The notes under the pieces: generated by a model
What the model saw: the letters and a program-made list of their open reading frames with translations, nothing else
Told to the model about the DNA's origin: nothing
Databases searched by the model: none
Source of the DNA: Cafeteria roenbergensis
Taxonomy: Eukaryota; Sar; Bigyra; Bicosoecida; Cafeteriaceae
Direction of reading: 5' to 3'
Assembly: GCA_008330645.1 (NCBI GenBank)
Contig: VLTN01000023.1
Location: 248,001-312,000, forward strand
DNA: 64,000 bases
In this document: positions 9,480-20,273 of the stretch, piece after piece
Position numbering within the stretch: position 1 is the first letter of the stretch
Layout: every line of letters begins with the position of its first letter
Position numbers and translations under genes: made by a program

Positions 9480-11910
9480 TCACGTGGTGAAGCTGTCGTC
9501 GTAGCCGAACGTGGCGGTCCAGTCCTCGGCCGTTCCCACAGCGGGCTGGTTGGCCCGCGCAAACTTCTGCTGCATTTTCCTGCGCAGCTGCCCCATCAAG
9601 GAGCCAGTCGGAGGCTTCTCGCCGGCAGGCGATGCAGCCTCTTCGACGCGCCTGAGGTGCTGCTTGCCTCGCTGCAGAGCTTCGGCAAGGCCGCCGTCGA
9701 TTGCCGGCGCGGCCCTTGCTGGCCGGCGGGACGATGCTGGCGACGAGGCCGAGCGGTCCCGCCTGCGGCGTTCGGGAGAGGGGGCCCCCGCTCGGGGTGA
9801 CCCAGCGCCGGGCGACCTGCCTCCCCTGCCGCTGCTGCTGCTACTTCGGGCGGTCGCGGCTGCGGCAGCACCAGCAGCAGCTGCAGCTGCCGCTGCCACC
9901 TCAGGCGCTCGGCGGCGTCTACCCTCTCCGCCGCCACCGCCTCCGCTGCCGTCGCGGCCTCTCGCCACGGACGAGGATGCTCTGCCCAAGCCAGCACCCT
10001 CGAGCGCGACCCGCATGTCAAGCGGCGCGAAACCGTCAACCTCTCCCAGGAACTGCTCGAACACAGACGACGTGAGGCGGGCGACGGCGTCCTCCCCGCC
10101 CTGCTTGACGAGCGAGATGGCCTCCCCGCCCACGGCCGGGTCGGTCAGCTGACGGATCAGCTGCGCGAGGCAGCGCGCAGTGATGGCCGTTTCGCCGGGA
10201 GCCACGCGGCGGCCCGCCCCGGAGCCATCGCCGCCTGCGCTGCCGCTTGAGGCCCCGGCCCCAGCTCCAGCCCCACACGCAGACCCGGCCCCGCTGCCCG
10301 TCCCGCCCTGCTCCACAGCGTACTCGGGGTGCAGGTACGCGTGAGCGAGCAAGCCTCCGGGGCCCTCGATGGCAGGGCGCTTGGCGGGGTCGCGCCTCAG
10401 GCAGAGCTTGATGGTGCTGAGCAACTGCGGGTCGCTCAGAGGCGGGAACGGGATCTCGTAAGTCGGGTCCGTGATGGCCCGAATCTTTTGAATCAGGCCG
10501 AGGTCCGCAAAGGGCGTCTTGCCGTAGGCCATCTGGTAGAGAATGCATCCCAAGGACCAGATGTCGCTTGCGCGACCGAGGCGCATCTTGCCTCGGCTCG
10601 AGGCCGAGGAGGCACTGCCTCCGCCGCGGCGCGAGCCGCCGCCTCCCATGCCGCCAGGGCCGTTCCCCGCAGTGTCCACAATTGCCTCGGGACTCATGTA
10701 GTTGAGAGTTCCGACCTGACTCTCCCGGTAGATGTTCGTAGTGTTCGCGCTGATGACCTTGGCAATTCCAAAGTCGATCAGCTTGAGCTGCCCGCGGACG
10801 AAGACGAAGTTGGCCGGCTTGAGGTCGCCGTGCACGATGCGCGACCGGTGGATCGTTGCCACGGACCCCAGCATCTGCTGCCAGGTCAGGCGCAGGAAGT
10901 TGGACTCCAGCACCGTCGCCCCGACGGCTCTGCCGGGCGAAGCCGCCCCTCCCGCGCCCCCCGCTCCATCGTGCCCCGCTGCTGCCGCTGCCGCTGCTGC
11001 CGCCGCGCCCGGGACGCCCCCCGTCTCGTCGCCGTCCGCCCTGTGGCGCCGCATCAGTGCGTTCAGGTCGACCTCGCCAAGCTCCATCACCAGGAGCACC
11101 TGCTTTCCCGCCAGGTCCACCTCCGCCTCCCTGAGGCTGATGATGGTGTCCTGGCCCTTGAGCCTCCGCATGAGCGCGATCTCGTTGGTGAACGGCGCCA
11201 GCGACCGCCTGTCCACGCGCCCCAGCTTGACGCGCTTCAACGCCCACATCTTCAGCTCAGGGCCGAGAACGCGATATACGCGGGAGCTGCCACCCTTGCC
11301 CACGCACTCCAGCCGGAGGTACTTTCGGCCGTTGACCGTGATGCTCGGGTGTCGCTCCCCTCCCGACGAGGACAGCTCTGCCGCGATGGAGGTCAGCGGA
11401 TCAGCCGCCCCCGCTGTCGCCGACGGCCCCGCCGCGCAGCCGGAAGGCGACCCTCCGCCGCCGCCGGAGGCTGCCGCCGCCCCAGCTACCGGCTGCCCAC
11501 ACTGCGCCTGCGCCTGGCCCTGCAACGGAGAAGCTTCGGAGCCGGCTCGCGCGGCGGCTGGCTGGTCGGCAGCCCTTCGGGCCCTGGGTTGCGGAGGGCC
11601 CATCTGCTGAGGCGCGCCTACGCCCGCTGACCCTGCCTTCAAGGCCGACACCGCTTCCTCCACCGCCACAGTCGGAACATCAGCCTCCGCCATGGCCCGT
11701 CGCGACTGCTTGGCGGAGCCGCGCGCAGACGCTGCGCGGGACCTCTGAGGCCGCAGCTGGATCGTGTCCTCGCCTTCCTCCTCCTCATCCTCCGCGTCAT
11801 CGTCGGCGGCGGCCGTGTGGCGGCCAGAGGCGTCGTCGGGGGGCGTTGGCCGCGCCCGTGTCGCGGGGCGCTTCGGCCCAGCGAGCGATGCGTCGGCCGC
11901 TGCCGCAGCC

Positions 11911-11941
<31 letters not shown>

Positions 11942-14569
11942 GGTTGCCAGCTGGCCGCCCAGCCGACCGCACCGCTCGCGGGTTGAGGTCCATTGCCGTG
12001 TCGTCGGAGGCACCGCTCGCCGCCAGCTCTGCCGCGTTGGCGCCTTCCCGCCGCGCCGTCCGCTGGCGCGCACGCGCGGTCGAAGTGGCATCGGCGGCAG
12101 AGCCCTGGGCGCCAGCGGCGGAACCGGAGCCTGAAACGGCATCGACGTCGGCGTCAGAGTCCTCCTCGTCTGCATGAGCACCCTTGCTGCGCCGGCCTGA
12201 CACCGCCCGCACTCTCCGCCCGAGACCCTTTTGCCCGGGCGCCGGAGTCTTAGGTTGCGGCCTCGACTTGGGAGCACTCTCCAAACCCTCCTCCTCCTCC
12301 TCCTCCTCCTCGTCCAGCTCCTCCCTCGCAGGGGCGCCACGCCGGCCGCCGCTGCCGACACCACTCGCCCCGTCTGCACAAGCAGCCCCAGCCCCAGCCC
12401 CAGCTGCCCGACGTGACGAGCGCAGCGCAGCCGCTGCACCAACACCGTCGCCATCACCGTGTCCGTCACCGTCACCACCGCCGCTGCCGTCACCGGCGGC
12501 AGTGTCAGACCTTGCCTGTCGCGGCGTGGATGCCGTCGAGGCGGCATGCCTTCCCCGCTTCCGCCCGCTAGACGTCGATCCAGGAGCCCTGGTTGCAGCG
12601 GCGGCACCGGAAAGAGCCGTTGGTGCCTTGCCCCCCAGCAGGCGCGTCGAGCGAGGCATGAATGTGATCTGAGGCGACGCCATCATGTCATCGCCATCGC
12701 CATCAGCATCAGCATCGCCAGCTTCCTTGCCGCCAGCGTTGACGTCAACGTCGTCATCCCCGGCCTTGGTCGGGTGTGCAGCAGCATCGGACGTCGTGGT
12801 GGCGCCGGATTCACGCAGGCGGCCGCCGCTCCGACCGGCAGAGCCGGCAGATGCCCCCAGCACGGAGCGGCCCTTGGACGAGCCCAGAGACGATGTAGAC
12901 TCTGCCAGCGACAAGCCGAGAGCCGAGGGGTGCGGCGTCGCGGCAGACGCCGAAACCGAACCCCCCCCCACGCCCCCAGGGCCGCCTCCGCTGCTGTTCC
13001 TGCCTTCAGCCCGGGAGCTCGAGTGCAACCCGTGGCCCGACCCGGTCCGCGCCGCTCGCCTGCGCCGCGGGGCCGCCGAGGCGGCAGAGCCACCCTTCCT
13101 TGCTCTCAGCCCGGCGGCAGGGTCAAACGCCTTCATATAGTCCGGCATTTCGAACGCCTTGGCAGAGCCACTCAGCTTGGTGTGCGACCGGGCTGCTTGG
13201 CCGCGCCCGCCGCCGCCACCGGCGGCTGCGGCGTCTGCCATGGACTCGCTGTGCGACACGGAGGCGTCGAAGCTCGCTTCCGTATGCTCCGCAAGCGGGG
13301 AGAGGGCGGCCGCGCCCATGGGTGGGAACGGGTCTGCCCGTCCGGCGGGGGATTCGGGGACGCGCGCAGTCGTCGCTGGGGCGGCTGGCCGGCCAGCTGA
13401 CGATGACGACGACTTTGTGTGGTCCTTATCCTCGGTGTCACCGTCGGTACTTGCTACTGCGGCGGCTGTGGCGGCTGTGGCGGCAACCGCGTCCTCGGCT
13501 GCGTCGGCTTTTCCAGAGGCTGCACCCGGCGACTGGTCCGCCTCGGAGCGCGCGCTGACGCGGACGGCTCCTCCGAACCGCCCGGTGAGAGACGATGTCT
13601 TGCTCGTTTGTCTCGTTGAGCGACGCGGTGCCGCTCCATCACCGACCCTTCCGTTGGCTGCTGCAGCGCCAACCGCCTCGAGTGGCCGGCGCTTGAAGCT
13701 GCTCCTGTCCGCGCCAGAGCCGGCCCCGGCACCGGCGCCAGTTCCGGAGCCACTGCCCGTGGAGGGGGGTGCGGCGGAGCCCGCCCCGGCACCCGCTTCC
13801 GCCCCACCGTCGGCGCCGAGAACGTCCACTGCCGCGATGAGAGCCAGCGTGGTGCGCGAGCCGGCCGCGGCTCCCGACTGCACGTTGTCGAGGAGCGACC
13901 GAAGGCTCTCGTCCTCCCGGCAATACGTAGTGCCGATCTGCAGGGCGCGGAGGGCGCCCTCCATGCAGCCTGCGCTTGGTCGCGGAGCGGAGGTTGCGGC
14001 AGCGGAACGCGGCAAGGGGGCGGCGGAAGAGTGGTGGTGGGCTGGGTGCAGCAGCAAGCCTGGCAGTGTCACTCTCTGGAGGAGGGTGGGGCGCACTGCG
14101 GGCGGCAGCGCGTCGATGCGGGCGGCGAGCTGGTCGGCGCACCTTGCTCGGCCTCGAACGCCGCCATGGCCCTCCAGAAAGCGGGGCTCTTGCGGGCAGC
14201 CTGGTCGCCCTTGAGCCGCTTGAACTCCTTCCGGGCAGTCTCGGCGTCCACGACGCGCCGGCGGCTGCGAGGCGGCGAGAGAGGGCAGATGCGCGCGCAG
14301 CAACTCGAGCAGGCGCCGCCGCGATATAGCTGTGTCCCACCTGCGCCCTTCAGCTCGGCCCAAGACGCTTCGCAACAGGCGCGACTCGGGGCAGCTCACC
14401 TGTTCGCCAGGCCGCGGATGGCCAGGAGCTTGCCGCGCTCAACGGTGCCCGCGCCGCCCTTGAGGGCAGCGGCCTCGGCAGCCGCATCCGCGGACGCGGA
14501 CACCGTGTCCCAGTCCGGCTTGCTGGCGCGGCAGGCTTCGCGAAAGGCGCCCATCGTTCGCTCCGTCAT
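9480..14569 (-). CDS. MPS1: Mps1/TTK spindle-checkpoint kinase
   Basis: Exons 14569-14400, 14264-14143 and 13969-9480 encode 1593 residues. The kinase domain (residues about 981-1311) matches the Mps1/TTK family closely: GKGGSSRVY in the glycine loop, WALKRV with the ATP-binding Lys, IVHGDLKPANF in the catalytic loop, LIDFGIA, then SQVGTLNYMSPEAI and DIWSLGCILYQM. Mps1 drives kinetochore checkpoint signalling and chromosome biorientation. Splicing out 135-bp and 173-bp introns (GTGAGC...TCGCAG and GTGCGC...GCGCAG) joins an N-terminal helical segment with FWRAMAAFEAEQ and GALRALQIG, compatible with the TPR region of Mps1/Bub1 proteins. About 800 disordered residues follow, rich in Ser, Ala and Glu. 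The length is nearly twice human TTK. The usual HRD Arg is Gly, whereas TTK has Ser there. The first-exon start is the weakest part of the model, since an acceptor-like site lies just upstream. Confidence 0.9.
11911..11941. repeat. GACGAG/GAC repeat, poly-Ser in Mps1
   Basis: A short array of GAC and GAG triplets. Read on the minus strand it encodes the nine-Ser run of the Mps1 disordered region. Confidence 0.85.
12288..12311. repeat. CTC triplet run, poly-Glu in Mps1
   Basis: Eight tandem CTC triplets. On the coding strand they give GAG codons, and hence the eight-Glu block of the Mps1 linker. Confidence 0.9.
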
Positions 14570-14897
14570 GCGCGACACGGCGGCGGGGGCCTGCGGGGAA
14601 CGAAGGCACGCGTGCATGGACATTGGTGGACACTGAACACTCTGCAACCGAGGCTGTCCCCGCGCAGGCGGCAAGCGCCCGCCTCTCGGCCCAGACTCAC
14701 GGCCTTTGCGGATACCCTGTATGCATTCTCCTTGTCCGTGGCCATGGGCGCACGAGGCCGACCCGCTGGGAGGCGCTCGCGAGCGCTGCCGGTGGCCGCC
14801 AACGGGCGGCAGACTGCTCGCCGGGAGTCACCGCCAGCTCTGCCGGCTGGGGGCTGAACCCACAGGCCACCGCATCGCCCCTGGCAGCCGGCGCAGC
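14570..14897. promoter_or_regulatory. Divergent promoter region, MPS1 / phosphoserine phosphatase
   Basis: 328 bp separate the start codons of two genes that point away from each other, so both promoters should lie here. I see no TATA box. An acceptor-like CCCGCAG near 14590 on the minus strand leaves room for an upstream MPS1 exon. Confidence 0.5.
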
Positions 14898-16308
14898 ATG
14901 CTGGGACGAGCGGCCGCGCGCGTGGCCGGCCCCGTGGCCCGCGGGGCTGGCGCTGGCGCGTCCCCTGTCGCTGCGAGGGCCATGTCCGCGGCAAGCGAGG
15001 CCGCTGTTGAGCCGTGCAGCAAGTCAGACATGACCCGCGAGGAGGCCAAGCTCGCATTCCATGAGGCTGATGCCGTCTGCTTCGACGTTGACTCCACTGT
15101 TGTGACGACGGAGGGCGTGGACGAGTTTGCCGCGTTTCTGGGCGTGGGCGACAAGGTTGCCGAGCTTACCGCAAGGTGAGGCGCTCGACTCATGTCTCGG
15201 CGGCGCCGGGCAGCGCGTGGGCGCTCCTCAGACGGCTCCAGCCCGCTGAATCGGCGCCATCGTTCCCAACTCTGGTTCGGGTGCACCCCACTGGCGGAGG
15301 GGGAGGCGAATGGGGAAGGGTCGCGGTTGGGCGCTGATGACGGCCGGAGCCGCGAACACGAAACTGCACCTCCACGAGTTGCCCCCGCGCCACCCCCCAC
15401 CCCCCGGCGCCCACCCGCTGCCTCGTGTGGCCTCGCAGCGCCATGAACGGGGACATGAAGTTCCACGAGGCGCTCGACGCCCGGCTCTCAATCATGGGCG
15501 CGACGGCCGAGTCCCTGGACGAGTTTGTCCGCACTCACCCGGCCACCTTCACGCCGGGCGTGGAGCGGCTCATCGCCTCCCTCCAGGCCAGGGGCACGCA
15601 CGTCTACCTGGTGTCGGGCGGTTTCACGCAGATGATCTTTCCGCTGGCGGACCGGCTCTCGCTGCCCCGCTCGCGCGTGTTCGCCAACACCATCTTGTTC
15701 GGAGACGAGTGAGGCCCGGCTCTGCCGCGTGTGGAGCCCGACGCTGCCGCGGTCACAGCGTGCCCGTGGGCTGGGGGCCGGTGCAGGCTGCCGCTTGCTC
15801 GCGCAATCGGCTCCGCTGCTGCCGCGCCGATGCGACTGCGCCGCCAATCCGCTCCGTTGTGCTTCTGCTGGCGGTCGCCGCTTGGCAAGTCGCATCGCTC
15901 CGCGCGCCATGATGCGTGGCCTCACTTCGCGCCACGTCGCGTTGCGCCGCCTCGACCTGCAGGGGGGAATACTCCGGGTTCGACCAGACCGCACCCACCG
16001 CGTGGGCCGGCGGCAAGGCCAAGGTTATCGCTCAGCTGCGCCAGGAGCACGGCTACCCCGTGGTGGCCATGGTGGGCGACGGCGCGACTGACCTGGAGGC
16101 CCGTCCACCGGCCGACGTTTTCGTGGGCTTCGGGGGCATCGCGCAACGGCCGGAGGTGATGGCCAATGCCGACCTCTGGGTGACGGACTTTGCCGATGTG
16201 CAGGCGATTCTGGACGAGGCGGCGGCAGCCACCGAGGCGGCGGCAGCCACCGAGGCGGCGACAGCCACCGAGGCGGCGGAGGACACCTCCTCCTCGGCCA
16301 GGTCGTGA
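14898..16308 (+). CDS. PSPH: Phosphoserine phosphatase
   Basis: Exons 14898-15175, 15439-15708 and 15963-16308 encode 297 residues. The enzyme hydrolyses L-phosphoserine to serine in the last step of serine synthesis. All HAD-superfamily motifs are visible: CFDVDSTV with the nucleophile Asp and acid/base Asp (motif I), VSGGF (motif II), GGKAKVI with the conserved Lys, and GDGATD (motif III). The splice joins restore the family sequence, for example GEYSGFDQT across the second junction, so both introns (263 and 254 bp, GTGAGG donors) are firm. The first 28 residues are Arg/Ala/Gly-rich with no acids and look like an organelle presequence. A second ATG at 14982 would give a cytosolic form. The C-terminus carries a low-complexity Ala-Thr-Glu tail from an 18-bp tandem repeat. 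Confidence 0.95.
16216..16281 (+). repeat. 18-bp tandem repeat in PSPH tail
   Basis: About three and a half copies of an 18-bp unit encode repeated Glu-Ala-Ala-Ala-Ala-Thr. It lies beyond the catalytic domain and is probably functionally neutral. Confidence 0.85.
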
Positions 16309-16494
16309 GTCAAGGCCCGCGAGCCTTGGAGGTGCGAGCTGGTGACGCGAGCGCGTGACTCAACCCAGCGGCGGCGCTTGCGAAGAATGCGTCAACACCG
16401 TTGCCAGCCAGCCGCCGCCCTTGCCAGCGCCTGCGCCCCTCCCCGGGGGGACATCCCCAAGCAGCAGCCGCAGCCGTTGCAGCAGTCCCCGCCG

Positions 16495-16507
16495 CACACA
16501 CACACAC
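16495..16507. repeat. CA dinucleotide run
   Basis: Six and a half CA units, followed by more interrupted CA, in the 298-bp gap between the converging PSPH and V-ATPase D genes. Confidence 0.85.
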
Positions 16508-16606
16508 GCACTCAGACACACTGCGACTGGCCGCACCGGCGCGGCCGGCCGCCTGATCGTGTTCCGCCGGACCGACCCACAGCGCAGCAGCGCGTCCCCA
16601 CGCGGC

Positions 16607-17677
16607 TCAACTCAGCTGCTCGAACGAGAGGCCTCCGTCGTCCTCCTCGTCCTCCTCCCACGCCTCCTTGGGCTTGCTTGCGGCCGCAGCTGCCCCGGCT
16701 GCGGCGGCCGCAGCGCCGGCGGCAGGTGCCGCGCTGCCCTCGTCTGTGCCCCACCCGTCCGCCGCTGCCTCCTCCGTCTCCTCCGCCTCCTTGCGACGCT
16801 TCACCTCGAGCACCTTCTTGACCCGGTATACCTCCTCGCGCTCCATCTCGTCCAGCTCCGTGTCAATGTACCGGATCGTCTCGATGATGCGGGGCAGAAG
16901 CACGTTCTCCAGCGCGTTCACGCGGCGCGCGGTGAGCTTGATGGACTGGTCCAGCGCCGCGAACTGCGTCTGCAGCCCGGCGAGCACGATCAGCCTCCGC
17001 ACCACCGACTGCCACACCGACTGCGCCTCGCCGATCTCGCGCCCTCCGCCCGCCATGCCGAACTGGGCGGCCGCCACAGCCTCCGCCTCGTCGAAGTGCA
17101 CCTGCATGCGCGGCAGCTCGACGCCCGCCACGTTCTCGACCATCACGTCCGCGTGCACAGCGGCTTGGCTCGGCAGCGTGGACTCCACCTGCCGCGAAAA
17201 GTCGCCCGCCGCCCAGCGCGCGCGCTCGAGGGAGTCGTGCGCCTCCTCCAGCTCAGAAATGGCCTCGCGCTTGCCCTGCGACGGCGCAGGCCAGGCGCGT
17301 TGCAGGGGCAGAGTTGGCGTGGCGCGGGCAAGGGCGGGATTTCCTGGGCGCAGTGCACCGCGAGGGGGGGCACGGGCTCACGTCAGCAATGTTCTTGCAG
17401 ATGGTGTGAAAGCGCTTCTTCAGCGCGTCGCGCTTCTTCTTCAGCAGGTCGTAGCCTGCGAGGGCGGAGTGCTATGCGCGGCAGCAGGGCGGTCGGAGGA
17501 GCCGTGTGCATCAACCAAGCCCTTGCGCCGCGCGCGCGAAGCGCCAATCAAGCGCGCCCGCAGCGGATCGCGACGATTTGCGGGCGCCTCACCTTTGGCC
17601 GCGCCCGTGTGCTGGCCCTTCCAGGTTGTCAGCGCCATGCGCGTGGGGAACACTGCTGCTCGCTTGCTTGAAGCCAT
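16607..17677 (-). CDS. ATP6V1D: V-type ATPase subunit D
   Basis: Exons 17677-17593, 17455-17382 and 17275-16607 encode 275 residues. Subunit D is the central rotor shaft of the V1 sector, which couples ATP hydrolysis to proton pumping into endomembrane compartments. The N-terminus has the family FPTRM, then across junction 1 the GYDLLKKKRDAL segment (LLKKKSDAL in other species). After junction 2 come AAGDFS and ENVAGVELP. Further on are LAGLQTQF, IKLTARRVNALENVLLPRI and the ELDEMEREEVYRVKKV helix. The 137- and 106-bp introns start GTGAGG and GTGAGC and end TCGCAG. The C-terminal 50 residues are an Ala-rich acidic tail, which makes it slightly longer than the animal protein (about 247). Confidence 0.95.
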
Positions 17678-17953
17678 GGCTGGCGGATTGCGTGCCCGCG
17701 ATCCGGCGCAGGTGCGGGTGCCTCGCGGGTGCGGTCGGGACGGCGCGCCGGCGCACTCAAGGGCAGCTCGCACGGGTGGCGGGGGGGCGACGGCTGGACA
17801 GCCGCGGCTGGGGCGGGCAGAGGCACCATGTTGAGGCAGGCGCTGCTTGCGGTGGCCGCTCGCATGTTTGCCGCCGCAATATTGCGCGATGCAGCCCCGC
17901 ACCGAGCTCGCGCATGCACCGCCCCCGCACGCACCACGCGCCCACCTGCTCCG

Positions 17954-19882
17954 TCAGGCTCGCTCGCCGCGCAGCAGGCTCTCCACCGGCCCGCGGTGCG
18001 GCAGCTGCGTGCGCTCCGCGGCGTTGGCAAACTGGACCCCAAACTCCTCGAGCCGCTCTGGCTCGTAGAGGTAGTTTACCATCACGCCGAAGCTCTCAAC
18101 CAGCCCCTTGGGCGTCACGTTCGCGGCCCAGTTAACGCGCCACAGTCTTGCGCCGTTGCTAGAGTGGAAGTTGCTCACCGGGCACAGCGGCCTGCGCGCG
18201 CGGCCCTGCGCCTCGCCTGCGCCCGCGGGAGCAAAGCCTGCCCGCACCAGGTAGTGAGCGCACGCCCTCGTGGTCGCCCCTGCGACTGCGGCAAGCGCCC
18301 TTGGCGTCAGCCCGGTGCCCGCTCCCACGTCTGGCGTCGCATTGCCTGCGAAACCTGACACGTGCGCAGCCTCATCGCGGCTCGACCGAGCTGCCGCGTG
18401 CTGCCACCGCACGAGCAGCGCCATCAGGACGGCCTCCGCCTCGGCGGCGCCCCCAGCGCCCGGCGCGTCGCCCGCCCTCTGCAGCGCGGCTGCCAGCTCG
18501 CTGCAGTCAGCCAGCGCGGCCCTTCCCGCTGGCACGCCGGCAGCGATGTCCGCGCCGCGGTCTGCCGCCTCCCTCGAAACCGCCAGCAACGCCTCGACGT
18601 CCTCAGCCGTCATGCCAAGGCCGCCCCCTCCGCCGCCGGCCCCAGCAGCAGCGGTCGCACGAAGCCACTTTGCGAACCCCGGCACCGGCGACAGCGTCAC
18701 AAACGTGGCGGGCGCGCCAGCCTCTGCCGGCGACGCCCCCGTCGCCGCGCCCGTCGCCGCGTACTGCCCGCTCGCCGGCGCCTCGCCGGCCGGCGCCCGC
18801 AGCGCCTTCACGGCCGCGTAGATGAGCCACCGAGCGGTTCCCATGCCCGCGAGGCCAGGCGAGCACAGGTTGACAGACCAGAAGTTGGCGGTCAACGCCC
18901 CGTCGCCAGCAGCCGCGCTGCCTGCTCGCCCGTCCGCCGCACTGTCCGCGGCCGAAGCCGCGGTTTCGCCGTCGGCCTCCGCGCTGCCCGCGGAGGCGGC
19001 GCCGGGAGGGGGTCCGGCCGCGGCGGCCGCGGGCCGCCCCTCCGCCCGGGAGCGGCCCCCGCCCGCCCTGCCCACCACGCCCGTTCCCGCGTGCGCTGAC
19101 GCCATGGGGCGAGGCAGCAGCGCGCCGGCACCCGCGCCGTTGATCTCGCCCATGGATGCGGCCGGGCGGGGCGTGAGGGCTACGTGGAGCACCGCCACGG
19201 GGTCGTCGGGCGCGTGGGGGTGCACCAGCACGAAGCAGCGCCTGCCGGGGCCGAAGCGCTGGCGAAACCGCCAGAGCTTGTCCGTCGGGTGAACGGTTTC
19301 GGCAGCGGCCACCTGCTCCAGTGTGCGACCGGTGGATCCCTCCCATGTGACGCGGCGAAGGAGCAGCGAGGACGGGCCAAACATTTGCCCGACGACTGGC
19401 GCAAGCGCCTCGGCGAGCTGGCGGGCGGACGCAGCAGCGGCGGCGTCGCCAGAACGGCCGGCGTGCTTGGCCACGTCCAGAGCGAGCCCCCGCAGCCGGA
19501 GGGCTGCCACTGCGCCGTTCGGTGCCGTTCGACACGCCTCCCCGATGCCGGACGCGACGACTTCCGCAGCCGACGCGCCCGAGGCAGCGGCGGCCGTCTC
19601 GGCGGTCTCGAGCAGGCTGACAGCCCAATTGCGGGCGCCCAGCCCCCCCAGCTCGGACGCTTCCAGGATGGCATCGCACAGCCGCCCGGCCGCCCAAGAG
19701 CGCTGCACTGCGAGGCCTGAGCCCTTGGGGGACTGCTGCGCGAGCCGTTCAAGGTCTGTCAGCAGCCAAGAAGATTGGCCCGAAGACCAGCGGGCAGGCA
19801 GCGGCCCAGCCCCCACGATGCACGCACGAGCCCGGAACGCTGACCCGCAGAGGTCGCCTGCACGGCTTCGCAGCGCCCTCAT
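17954..19882 (-). CDS. MLYCD: Malonyl-CoA decarboxylase
   Basis: Single exon, 642 residues. The enzyme converts malonyl-CoA to acetyl-CoA and CO2, removing an inhibitor of fatty-acid import and oxidation. The C-terminal half shows family motifs: SVNLCSPGLAGM, TLSPVPGFAKWL with the catalytic Ser (about residue 398), and SNFHSSNGARLWRVNW with the catalytic His (about 573), then the VMVNYLYE stretch. The N-terminal helical domain is present but Ala-expanded, and a Gly/Ala linker sits near residues 240-310. The start at 19882 opens an Arg-rich, acid-poor leader, suggesting mitochondrial import. The C-terminus (ERA) is not a peroxisomal PTS1 signal, unlike the SKL of the mammalian enzyme. The final part depends on an uninterrupted frame, with no splice needed. 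Confidence 0.92.
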   Translation of the reverse strand: MRALRSRAGDLCGSAFRARACIVGAGPLPARWSSGQSSWLLTDLERLAQQSPKGSGLAVQRSWAAGRLCDAILEASELGGLGARNWAVSLLETAETAAAASGASAAEVVASGIGEACRTAPNGAVAALRLRGLALDVAKHAGRSGDAAAAASARQLAEALAPVVGQMFGPSSLLLRRVTWEGSTGRTLEQVAAAETVHPTDKLWRFRQRFGPGRRCFVLVHPHAPDDPVAVLHVALTPRPAASMGEINGAGAGALLPRPMASAHAGTGVVGRAGGGRSRAEGRPAAAAAGPPPGAASAGSAEADGETAASAADSAADGRAGSAAAGDGALTANFWSVNLCSPGLAGMGTARWLIYAAVKALRAPAGEAPASGQYAATGAATGASPAEAGAPATFVTLSPVPGFAKWLRATAAAGAGGGGGGLGMTAEDVEALLAVSREAADRGADIAAGVPAGRAALADCSELAAALQRAGDAPGAGGAAEAEAVLMALLVRWQHAAARSSRDEAAHVSGFAGNATPDVGAGTGLTPRALAAVAGATTRACAHYLVRAGFAPAGAGEAQGRARRPLCPVSNFHSSNGARLWRVNWAANVTPKGLVESFGVMVNYLYEPERLEEFGVQFANAAERTQLPHRGPVESLLRGERA

Positions 19883-20273
19883 GGCGCCAGGTGTGCTTCT
19901 TTGTTGCTAGCGCTGCCGGTATTTGCTCGCACACGAAGATAGCCATTCCTCCCACCCTCTCTCCCTCGGCGGTGCAGCCCGCTCTTGGGAGTTCTGGGCA
20001 AGGCCGCCAGCTCAGAGCTTGTGCGTGGGCGTTTGGTTTGGGCGCGCAAGCCGGTCCGAGAAATGGCCTGGTTGCTCAAACTGCCAGGCAATGTGGAGCA
20101 ACCGAGCGCCTCGTTCGGCAACACAAACACGACCGCAGCTCGGCTGGCAGGAACCGATCGCTTCACAATCACTCTTACTGCCAGTGGGCGGAGGCCGAAG
20201 CGGGCAGAGAGGGGGATGGGCACGTGGCATGGGCCGCCGCCCGTCCTGCGCTCACGTGCGTGGCGACGCCGAG
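19883..20273. other. Intergenic, upstream of malonyl-CoA decarboxylase
   Basis: 391 bp between two minus-strand genes. It should hold the malonyl-CoA decarboxylase promoter and the terminator of the LamG gene. A TATTTGC element lies at 19920-19926, 38 bp from the start codon. The longer string TATTTGCTCGCAC recurs in the first intron of the SLC25 carrier gene. I see no gene here. Confidence 0.5.
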
